Assembly: GCA_039602395.1 (NCBI GenBank)
Contig: JBCNJP010000003.1
Location: 63,664,278 to 63,728,277 of the forward strand
Reading direction: 5' to 3'
DNA: 64,000 nt
Source: Deinandra increscens subsp. villosa
Taxonomy: Eukaryota; Streptophyta; Magnoliopsida; Asterales; Asteraceae
Positions 55,348 to 64,000 of the stretch are shown in pieces; within the stretch, counting starts at the first letter, position 1; each line of letters opens with the position of its first letter. Under the pieces are notes generated by a model that saw only the letters and a list, made by a program, of their open reading frames with translations, ran no database searches and was not told where the DNA came from. A program made the translations under genes and the position numbers.

Positions 55348-57165
55348 TAGGTTTCTCCCCCAATTTGATAGGATCAGCTTCAACAGATTTGACCATGTCT
55401 GGGTTCGAAGAACTAACATCAATGTGCTGTGCTGGAAGAGGACTTGCAGCCTTTGGTTGAGCTTGAACAAGATCGAAAATAGTATAGTTGAGAGCATCTA
55501 CCTGCTGTTGTAAAGATAAGTACTATTTTGTCAATTCTGCTAGTGTCAAACTGTCCTCAACTAGCTTTTTACCAGTATCCCTGGACACAACTAAGCTATC
55601 AATCCGAGATTGATCAGGCCTAGTACCCATGGCTTCTTGGCACCTGGGATTCTCCTCATCTGTTTCAGCAACCCTTGGTTCCAATGAAGGACCCGTAGGA
55701 GCTGATTTGGAGAAGATTGCCACATATTGGGTCTTATTGATGTTACTACTCACACCAGGTTCTAGTAGGGATCCGTGGGCAGCAAGAGCGCTTTCTGTAT
55801 GAATCTCATCATTTCTCCTGAGATTCACCTCCAAAGAGGAGTGAGGGTTCAATGTAACAGGGTCCAAATTCATCTGTATGTTCTCATGTAATGAGGTTGG
55901 TGAGTTAATAACACCATCATTTGGATTAGGATTGAAAGCATTGTCACTCCTGGGTGATAAGGAAAGTAGGGGTGAGAACCTGTTGGATGGGGATTATGCA
56001 TCCTTATCTAATGACTCCCCCTCAAATGAAGGTTCATCCATAAGAGATAATCCCAGTTTTGTTAACTTCTGCTTAGACTTTTTGCCTTGAGCGGAGCCTG
56101 AAGCTTGGGTTGGTTCAGTGGGCATAGGTGGAGGAGACCTAGCATCCACATGTTTGTGCCTTTTGAAAATGATAGGGGGTGATTCGGATTAAGAATTGGT
56201 AGGAGTGGTGTGTGTGGTGGTAGACTTCCTTTTTTTGGATGTGTATGTTTGAACGGTAGAGGAAGTGGGGACAAATGTGTGTTAAGTGACTATTGGTTCA
56301 ATAGCCCTGTCATCTTGAGCAAGTTGCTCAGTTGCACCTACAACTTCTGTTTGATCCTCAGCATGAGAGGGTTCATCAGGAAATTGCCTTGGAGTTGGCA
56401 GGGGATGGTCAGTTTCCCTTCCAAGAAAAGGTGTCTTATTGACTGCTAGGTTCTAAAAAGTCTTCTCATTGAGAAGTTTTGCTAAATATTTTACCACTCA
56501 AAGCAATTTTAGGGTACTCCTCTTTCAGAAAACAGGTTAGGAACCTTGGATAGATGTAAAAGTAAGAGGGTGTGAGATTCAATTTTAGGGCATGGAAATT
56601 CAATTTAGAAAAATTAAAGTTTTGACCCTTTACCACAGCATAAAACGTAGGCCTGCTCGGAAGCGAGTTCATCAAATCCTCCCTTCTTTGGGGTTAGACA
56701 TACCAGTATGATGTGGGCAAGAAATTGCCATTTGTATGGTAGTTGCCCTTTCTTGATCGTTTTGCTGGTAGTTGAACCGCCGTAGCTGACTGCCCGAAAC
56801 AATAGTAGATAGTACTTGGATTCAACTATGACGTAACCATTTTCATCTCTCAAGTTGAGCACTTTTCGAACTTTTGCTTCATCAATTTGCACTTTTGTGC
56901 CCTTGAAAGTTGACACAATACTTTCACCACCATCACTATCTTCAACCACTTGAGCGTTGGACCAGAATTCTTCCATGATTTCTTCGTAAATCACCGCTTC
57001 AACAGTCAACACGTGATGAAGATGTGAGTTCTTCAGAAACTCTATCATGTCGGAGTATTCATCGGTCTTGCTAGGGTTCTTTAGATACGCCACCAGGTTG
57101 TGTTCTATGGGAAACTTAGAATCACTGGCAGGCTTCTTGGCTTTTGCACTTGCGTTTGGAGCCAT

Positions 57166-57539
57166 CGATTGTTGGATTTTCAGAGAGAATGTGAGAATAT
57201 GCTTGGAGGTTATGGAGAAGTTGAGAGGAATTTGGGTGTGAGTGTTATGAGAAATGTGAGGAATGACAGTAAATTAGGACTCTTTACCTTTGACATGGGT
57301 GACATGGAGGAGAGAGGTACTGAAACAACCGTTTAGTGACTGATTTGACTTATGCTTTGGGGTTTATACGGTACAACCCCCTGAAGCGTGTCTTTATCCA
57401 AATGGTTTTTTAATTAACACAAATATTTTCCTTTTCTTTTTCTTTTTGTATCAAGAGACGGACTCTTTGACACAAAATTTTCATTATTAAAGGTTTCTGA
57501 AAACATTTTAATCAAAGTTCATCATACCAATAGCTGTAA
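57166..57539 (-). other. F spacer between accessory ORF and RNase H
   Basis: About 370 bases, T- and A-rich toward the left, with no supported ORF. This would hold the accessory transcript leader if one is made. No TATA as clear as in D. Confidence 0.4.
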
Positions 57540-58225
57540 TAAGGTAGAAAATCTTGCCACATCAAAAGCTTTTGTAAATAAATCATCTAATTGGTTATCT
57601 ATGTGAACTTTAAGAAATTTGATCAAATTCTTTTCTGCACAATCTCTAATAAAATGATACCTGATGTCGATGTGCTTTGTTTTTTAGTGCTTCACTGGGT
57701 TGTTGGTGATTGAAATGACACTGTTGTTGTGAACAAAGATGGGAGTTTCTATGAATGTAATTCCATAGTCTAGCATATGATTTTGAATCCACAGGATTTG
57801 ACCACAGCAGCTTCAAGCAGCAATATACTCAGCTTCAGCAGTAGAAGTAGAAAAACGGGTTTGTTTCTTGTATTGCCATGAAACAAGTCTCTCCCCCAAA
57901 AACTGACATCCGCTTGAAGTTGATTTCTTGTCCAAATTGCAGCTTCCATAATCAATGTCAGTGAATGCTCTGAAGGTGAAGTCCTAATTCTTCTGGTAGC
58001 AGAAACCTAATTTAGGTTGACCCTTAAAGTATCTGAATATCCTTTTAACTACTAACATGTGGGACTCCTTTAATGATGCTTGGTATCTAGCATAGAGGCA
58101 AACACTAAACATGATGTCTGGCCTACTTGCTGTGAGATACATCAGGGATCCAATCATTCCTCTATACATGTGCTCATCTACAGGTTCACCACTACAGTGG
58201 GATCCAATCATTCCTCTATACATGT
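57540..58225 (-). pseudogene. pol: F RT end and RNase H
   Basis: RT end reads MYRGMIGSLMYLTASRPDIM, KRIFRYFKGQPKLGF, then RNase H in broken frames to about 57540 (Q near SWGR, AEYIAA-like region in another frame). At its truncated edge a 54-bp unit is repeated: GGATCCAATCATTCC starts at 58146 and again at 58200. The LTR of H begins at 58226. Confidence 0.75.
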
Positions 58226-59418
58226 TGTCAGGACCAAATTTGAGCCTTTACTCATCCAATACACAGATTCAAGTGCGGAAACCATGAATCCATGATCAAA
58301 TCATAGTGTTTGCTTGTTGAAATCCTTAGATTTCGCCTCTGAAACTCAAGAACTTGAGGATTTTCACACACAAGTGCTCTCTCTCTTCAAACAGCCGTCC
58401 AGAGTCCTTATTTAGGGTTATTCTAGTGTTGCTATTTATACTGGAGAGAGCACAGGTCGTGATTGCACTGAAATCAAGAGAATGTTATTGAAGTTAGTGA
58501 AATTTATGTCATCAGACTGATGAGATCGCCAAGAACAACTGTGAAATCGCCAAGAACACTTGGTGAGGTGGCCAAGCCTTGGTGAGGTCGCCAAGAACAA
58601 AACCCAGATCACCAAGTCTTGGTGAGGTCGCCAAGAGCAACTCCCAGATCGCCAGGATCTTGGTGAAGTCGCCAAGAGCAACTCCCAGATCATCAAGTCT
58701 TGGTGAGGTTGCCAAGAGCAACTCCCAGATCACCAGGATCTTGGTGAGGTCGCCAAGAGCAACTCCCAGATGACCAAGTCTTGGCGAGGTCGCCAAGAAC
58801 AAAACCCAGATTGCCAGGATCTTGGTGAGGTCGCCAAGAGCAACTCCCAGATCACCGTGTCTTGGTGACGTCGCTAAGAGCAACTCCCAGATCACCAGGA
58901 TCTTGGTGAGGTCGCTAAGAAGGAAATCCAGATCACCAAAGCTTGGTGAGGTCGCCAAGGTTGGTGAGGTCTCCAAAGCTTAGCAGCGAGATCTCCAAGA
59001 GCAAATGAGATCTCCAAGGCTTATCAGCGAGATCTCCAAGAACAAACGAGATCTCCAAGGCTTATCAGCGAGATCTCTAAGAACAAACGAGATCTCCAAG
59101 GCTTATCAGCGAGATCTCCAAGAACAAACGAGATCTCCAAGGCTTATCAAAGAGATCTCCAAGAACAAACGAGATCTCCAAGGCTTATCAGCGAGATCTC
59201 CAAGAACAAAATCCAGATCTCCAAGACCAGTGTCCAAATCGCCAAGACTATCTGCAAAATCACTAAGAACAATCCCAAAACTCCAGGAATCATTATGGGA
59301 TCGCTAAGGGTTGTAATTATGAAATCACTTAGTGTTATTAGAAAAACCCAGGCGAAGGATGAAACCAACTCCTAAGGTGTAATGTTTGAGTTGCCACTAA
59401 CCTAAGATAGGTATTACA
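58226..59418 (-). mobile_element. H 3' LTR with minisatellite
   Basis: 1193 bp, TGTCAGGACC...GGTATTACA in plus view. Homologous to the solo LTR at 11566-12443 in inverse orientation. TATA region GCTATTTATACTGG near 58431-58444 in plus view. Upstream of TATA in the sense direction it carries a minisatellite of sixteen or so units that the solo copy has in a shorter, irregular form. A polypurine tract follows at 59419. Confidence 0.9.
58540..59220 (-). repeat. 40-41-bp minisatellite, two subtypes
   Basis: Units with two GCCAAG words each. About ten units of the GAGGTCGCCAAG...CAGATCACCAGG type (58560-58980), then about six of the GAGATCTCCAAGGCTTATC type (58980-59215), a clean change of subtype. 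Period is 40-41 bases in both. It lies upstream of the LTR TATA box in sense direction. Confidence 0.88.
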
Positions 59419-59430
59419 AATTCCCCCTTT
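59419..59430 (-). promoter_or_regulatory. H polypurine tract
   Basis: Minus-strand AAAGGGGGAATT adjoining the H 3' LTR. It shows that H extends to the right. Confidence 0.78.
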
Positions 59431-59502
59431 TGTGGTAATACAAACACAAAAAGAAAATATGACAAACTATCTGAGTTGTCCGAGTAGCATCAGCAAGAAC
59501 CT

Positions 59503-60415
59503 CTAGTACTTCTTAGCAAGATACATATAATGATCATTTAAGCAAACGCTCAGTTCGGGATATAATCTCCAGAGGTCTTCCCGCGCAAATTTATTCAAAT
59601 CAGAATTGTGCCACAGCTCCAACACCCTTTGTGAACCACAGGAGAGATAACAAATCCTTTGGCTAACCATGATCCAGTTCTTCAAGGTACTCAGGCTTCT
59701 GTGGTCATCTTGATCTTGCATGGTCTTTATTCTCCTATTGCTCTTATGACTCGACGCTTCAGGTTGTTCACTAACTTGGCTTTTTCTCTTGTTTTCAGTT
59801 TCTTTTTTTTTGGACCCCTAGTATCAGAACTGGTAGAGACAGAACTTGATTATGATCCAGGTTGGAATCTTGACCTAGATTCGGCTTTGCATCTAGATTT
59901 ATTTGAGTTATTGTTAGCATCATTTCCAGACGCATCAGCTTCATTACCAGACTCTTCATCTTCATCTTCTGATTTGTCTGATTCAGTTGCATCTTTGGTT
60001 GAAGCTCTGTCTTCAGGTTCTGAATACATAGGGTCATAATGAATGGGAGAGTTGATTGGATGATCATCTTGTATATTTGCTGCATTGACATCTGCCATAT
60101 CAGCATCATTATTGTTATTTCCTTGATCTTCGTTCACACCAATTCCCTCAATCATGTTCGGGAAAAATGGAACTTCGGGTCCATCATACTGACCCAGCCG
60201 GTAACGCGTGTAAAAACCGGGCATCATTCTCCTAGGAACCAAGTATGGCTCTGTCTTTAGTGATCCAACTTGAGTTTTCCATAATTCTGAAAGCCTGTTC
60301 ATATAGACTGGCATCTGTCCAACTTCTGTTAAATTCACAGAATTGATTATGAGCCTTGGAGAAATCCAGAGGGGCATTGGCTGCTCTTTCCTATCTGGGA
60401 GCCATCTGCACATAA
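59503..60415 (-). pseudogene. H accessory ORF (unknown function)
   Basis: From WLPDRKEQPMPLWISPRLII through VYMNRLSELWKTQVGSLKTE, RRMMPGFYTRYRLGQYDGPE and PFFPNMIEGIGV to a very acidic, Asn/Asp-rich stretch (DESDKSEDEDEESGNEAD type), a break near 59850, a basic part and a C-terminal end with REDLWRLYPELSVCLNDHYM. No enzyme motif or membrane segment recognised. It directly precedes the polypurine tract, as the accessory ORFs of D and F do. A splice-acceptor-like TTTCTTATGTGCAG ends at 60416. Confidence 0.5.
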
Positions 60416-63094
60416 GAAACAACCTGATTACATCAAATTAGACAAGTTAACTGAATGTCATGGCACACTAGATTCATGATAGTGACAGAGCTTTTCAATT
60501 AACTTACAAAGACATAAAAGAAGTTTACTTAAGGCGTAGGCTCAAATTTCCTTAAAAACAATCAAGTCAGTTTAACAGAGGCTGTCAGTAGACATAACCC
60601 AAATTCTAGTAATTTCCCTTGAAATAGTAACTTTTATTGTAAATGTTGACTTTGGCTAACGACAAGGTGAATTTTGACTCAAGAATGCCGTTTGATGTTT
60701 AATTGATGAAAAACACAAGTAATGGCAAATTATGATAGAATTTGAGAAATTTATGTAAAATTTCACTCAAATGAGTGGACTCTTGTTAAAAAGTCAACAT
60801 TTTGACTCAAATGACTCAAAAAGCTTAAGAAGGAATCAAGAAGTGATTCCCCCTAAACTTGAGTTTTTCATAATTTGGATTATTGATTTTGGGGTCAAAC
60901 AAGATTCTTGAACCAAGTATTCCCTAATCCAACATGATTTGAGCAATTTGAGACACTTACAGACACGTATATTCTATTTAACTACTTGTACGGGAGTAAT
61001 ATGAAAATTTTTCACTTATGCATATACAAGATGTTAAATGATGAATCAGAATACATGTATGACGTTCTGACATGCTTAAATCACATAACCAAAGTCAAAT
61101 AAAGTCAAGTAAAAGAACAAGAAGCATTCAATATCTGACATGAGCATCAACATCAAGGTCAGAGACAAATAGGATCAATCATCCCTAAATTCTAACCTTG
61201 CTAGCATTTATTTTCTTATAAGTGTGATATGAGCTTCAATAGTTCCTAACCTAACCATTTATTTAGAATAAAAGATAAAGACTCATAAAACAATGACTAA
61301 TATGCATGTCATTTCATTAAATCAAGTATAGTTTTAAACCTTACTCAAAATTGCAGATATTTATCATGCTAAGTCATATTTCATGAAATTTATTGAGTTT
61401 ATTGCATAAGCGGTAAGTAGAACAAACCACTTGAATAGACAAAAATCAAATATCCAATAATTTATTTTGAGATCAGAAGACATACCTCAACGAAGATCTA
61501 GAGTTTACTAAGATCTAATTGAGAAATATCAAGAATATCAACAGATTCAAAGCTTGATCCGGTTTGTGATCAATCATACACAGATTAGGAATTTGACTAA
61601 GGTTATTCAAGTTGATTTGAAGAGTTTAATGAATTTGCCCCTGTGTAGCTCAATAATTGTGTATCAAACATTGCCAAAATTTATGAAACATACCTCTTTG
61701 ATGATCTAAAACTGAGCTAAGATCAATGAAAGAGATGATAAGATCTTGGAGTGTTTCGGACAGAATCTGTTATTAAATCAGGCAAAATTTGTTAAACAAT
61801 TGATTGATAGCCACACACAGCCAAAATAGGATCAGACTCATTAAACAGGAATGAAATACACCAGATTTGACTTAAAAAGTCAACTAAGCAAGCATTTATC
61901 AAAATTCAAGTCAAGACAAGTCAAACAATGCAGATTTAACCATTATTTAGTTCAAACCTATGTTAGACAGTTTGAAGTCCTGAACTTGACTTATTTTATC
62001 AAATTAAGTTGCATATCCAATGAATTTCAATTGAGAAGGAGAAATCCAGTAAAATGGTCATAAGTAGCTGTTATTTTGCATTATTTGGTTAATTTTATTT
62101 AAAGCATCATGAAAGCGACCAATGTTACCATTTCACATCAAAGGTTTCATTTCTCAAGTTATTTGAGTCAAAAGACTCTTATTAAATTGAGTTTAGACCT
62201 TTTAAAGTCAAGCTTTGGTCATGTGGATAAAATTGACAAAATTTACCATTAGGACCAAAAGAATGAGATTTACTTCAAGTTCATCTCATTTAGGGCTTAA
62301 ACTGTTAACTAAACTCATCATTTTTGTTTCTTTTCAAAAAAAAAAACCTAAAATTTTGACATGGATGGTTGAGAAAATTCAACTTATTTCCTTATCGGGT
62401 CAAACTAAGACAAAGTCTCGTTTAGCATCAATTTTGAAGCTTTTTGAAACCCAGATTACATTTAGAAGCATCCTAAATGCAACACATGTGTCTTTGAGGC
62501 ATCCACAATCAAAACAACTCATTCGCTGTTTAGAGTTTACATAAATCAAGATAATTACTGTGAATTATTGAAACTAACACCAATGATCAATGACAAATGT
62601 CTTTCATCAAACAAGAAATTTGTAAATGATCATCATGCTTATATCACTGTAATCACTCTCAACCTAGTTTTGATTCCAAACAACACAAATTTTCACATCC
62701 TAACTCCCACATTTTATTTAAAATCACGGCCCTGTTCAACACAAAATCTCAAAGTGAAGTTCAATTTCATTGAATGAAATCTAATGGATTGGACATGATC
62801 CATTCACAATGAGATATCCTAAATCAACAATTTCCATAGTGAAAAAATATGAACCCATTAACAGTCCTCACAAACCAGCCCCTGTGTTTCGATTCAAAAT
62901 CAAGTTAAAATGAAGGAACGTTTACCTTAAAGATGCTCGAAGTTTTGATTAATCACAAGTTGAGATGAACGAAACTGTAAACCAAACGAAGCAATGAATA
63001 AGAACCCTATTCTAATTCAAGAACCTACGGCCGAAACTTTTAACACCCGAACTCAACACTCCAATTTAACCAAGAAATTGACTTGGTGACTAAC
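60416..63094 (-). other. Possible long 5'-UTR intron of H accessory unit, or spacer
   Basis: 2.7 kb of AT-rich sequence without supported coding. In sense direction it starts with donor CAG|GTTAGT (63089-63097) and ends with acceptor GTTTCTTATGTGCAG (60416-60430). ORFs on the plus strand (61851-62063, 62215-62777) lack any family resemblance. Repeated GATCTA and CAAGATC words at 61480-61760 are weak. An intron is an inference from its two ends only. Confidence 0.35.
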
Positions 63095-63310
63095 CTGATG
63101 GTGCTAATAGGGTGTGCGGACCAACCCTATGAGCACGAGAGACAGTTTTCGGTCGACGGAGTGAGGGAGATCGGAGGTTCGGTGGTGGAAGGGGCGGTAG
63201 CCGGAGGATCGCCGAGAGAGAGGGAGAGAGTTGGATCGGGTATGTGTGTTTGGTTTAAATGAGGAAAAGAGAAAATGGTTTTCCCCTTTTATTAGGCGAG
63301 GTCGAAAGAA
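63095..63310 (-). promoter_or_regulatory. Promoter-like region and CT-rich leader (H accessory unit)
   Basis: In sense direction a TATA-like CTAATAAAAGGGG (near 63283-63295), then a CT-rich stretch CAACTCTCTCCCTCTCTCTC (63216-63235) and a GC-richer leader to the donor at 63095. The composition differs sharply from the AT-rich neighbours and resembles the leader in front of the D accessory ORF. Confidence 0.45.
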
Positions 63311-63329
63311 AAAAAACTTAGGGTTTAAA

Positions 63330-63690
63330 TTGTTGACTGACCGAGATCGCCAAATGTAACCGGAGCATCAGGCGAGATCGCCAAGGATGCTTGGTTAAGG
63401 CGAGATCGCCAAGTGAGTGGGAGGTGAAATCGCCAAAGGGTGATCAATAGCGAGATCGCCAAGAGTTATTTTCGACTAGGCGAGATCGCTAAGAAGAAAC
63501 TCGGACAAGCCGAGATCGCCAAGAGGAAACCAGTTATGGTGAGATCGCCAAGTTAAACTCTCAGTTATTTAATAAATAGCTAAGGGACCCCGAGATCGCC
63601 AAGTTAGATTCGAGATCGCCAAGCATAAACTTGAGATCGCCAATCATAAACTTGAGATAGCCATGGCAAATTCGGTGAAATCGCCAACAG
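63330..63690 (-). repeat. GAGATCGCCAAG array upstream of internal promoter
   Basis: Nine exact GAGATCGCCAA words and about four one-base variants in 360 bases, irregularly spaced by 15-45 bases. The same word family fills the U3 of the H LTR about 4 kb away, but flanking sequence here is unrelated to the LTR. Confidence 0.88.
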
Positions 63691-64000
63691 AATCATCCAA
63701 ACTTGAAAAAACTTTATGACAGCAAGTTAAAATTTTATGAAGAATTTTCTGATTTAAGATGCATTTTCAACCAAAATGAGAACATCCGAAGCAAAAGCAT
63801 TAAAAATTCTCAAATGAGAACTCAGTGATTTGCAAAAGCTTTAATTGAACTCATTAAGGGCAATTTGGGAATATTTAAATTTCTAAGTGCATAACATGTT
63901 AAAAACACCATATTGACTCAGAACATTTAAAATTCACAAACTTGTTCAAAAAACCTTACTGAATCAATTTTAACTTGAGTCAGGCCAGCCGAAACTTACC
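63691..64000. other. Non-coding window end
   Basis: AT-rich, no gene, repeat or LTR edge seen. It should continue into the remainder of H. Confidence 0.5.

Larger units (their letters stand above)
52677..57165 (-). pseudogene. F accessory ORF (unknown function), broken
   Basis: Starts MAPNASAKAKKPASDSK at 57165. The first 150 residues look globular: FPIEHNLVAYLKNPSKTDEY, FLKNSHLHHVLTVEAVIYEE, VRKVLNLRDENGYVIVESKY, LPYKWQFLAHIILVCLTP. After a frame break near 56640 it reads YPRFLTCFLKEEYPKIAL. Then come Ser/Pro/Glu-rich linkers, a poly-Ser tract from a GAT microsatellite, an LTR-like insert (about 53805-54725), a Pro-rich stretch, a lysine run (EKKKKKKKKV) and a C-terminal region with WDALKHVKVTKTSMSQLS. 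No enzyme motif seen. Position after RNase H suggests an env-position accessory protein, but no membrane segment is clear. Confidence 0.55.
51932..58225 (-). mobile_element. F: 3' part of a copia element with long accessory ORF
   Basis: 3' LTR 51932-52586, polypurine tract, long accessory coding region (52677-57165, with an LTR-like insert), RNase H and the end of RT, then cut at 58225 by the LTR of H. The LTR is homologous to that of M. The accessory region between RNase H and 3' LTR is longer than RT itself. Confidence 0.8.

Noticed and set aside
55078..55497. 139-codon ORF with a long His run
   Set aside because: Out-of-frame reading of the GAT microsatellite; the accessory frame gives Ser.
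58540..59220. Regular repeats with a 40-41-bp period, resembling a CRISPR array
   Set aside because: The supposed spacers are themselves repeated, the array lies in a plant LTR and there are no cas genes. It is a minisatellite.
59005..59307. 100-codon plus-strand ORF with repeated Ser-Pro-Arg
   Set aside because: Translation of the minisatellite; the period is not a multiple of three over the whole array.
61851..62777. Two or three plus-strand ORFs at the right side
   Set aside because: AT-rich, no recognisable motif, inside a candidate intron of the opposite strand.
1..64000. Bacterial-type features such as operons, Shine-Dalgarno sites, riboswitches or prophage
   Set aside because: All recognised coding is from plant LTR retrotransposons; nothing bacterial was seen.

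Overview
This window is nuclear DNA from a flowering plant and consists almost entirely of LTR retrotransposons nested inside one another. I found no intact host protein gene, rRNA or canonical tRNA. A plant origin follows from Ty1/copia and Ty3/gypsy polyproteins of plant type, initiator-Met primer sites (complement of TGGTATCAGAGC), TATA-bearing LTRs and a Mutator-like MITE. The copia accessory ORFs resemble those I associate with Asteraceae such as lettuce or chrysanthemum; that placement is a low-confidence inference.

Layout, left to right. 1-2221: AT-rich DNA with three tRNA-like segments and an LTR-like remnant. 2222-8431: T1, a gag-only copia-type element (minus strand) with a 555-bp foldback MITE in its gag. 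8432-13404: an accessory-ORF remnant, a solo-like LTR, and element M (gag, primer site and 5' LTR), with another solo LTR inside its gag (TSD GGAAT). 13514-16304: gag-only element T2. 16305-39722: gypsy element K with chromodomain-like C-terminus (minus strand, 2.3-kb LTRs). K is split by gag-only element T3 (20008-25803, TSD ACAAC), by LTR-like block J carrying gag-only element T4, and by copia element I (32780-36191, TSD ATATC). From 39723: LTR-like block E cuts the 5' LTR of K. E holds copia element D (39765-49749, TSD GGATT), the most complete element here, and the 3' part of copia element F (51932-58225). From 58226: the 3' LTR and 3' region of element H, with a 40-41-bp minisatellite in its LTR and an accessory unit with a possible long 5'-UTR intron.

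How it works together. D encodes gag, protease, integrase, RT and RNase H, all damaged. T1-T4 keep LTRs, primer site, gag with zinc knuckles and a conserved non-coding tail, but no pol, so they fit non-autonomous elements mobilised in trans. A repeated hairpin-like cassette in the T tails also occurs once in the non-coding 3' part of D.

The most unusual pattern is that each family carries its own short word repeated many times around its core promoter: CCGAAC in T1/T3/T4, CGAAC/GTTCGT in T2, CGTAAAC in D, GAGATCGCCAAG in H, CCGGAA in F/M, AAGCGTATCGCTT in K/J, ATACGGCCGTAT in E, CACATAAAAT in the leftmost remnant. In D and H the same word recurs beside an internal promoter-like region that precedes the accessory ORF and a possible intron.
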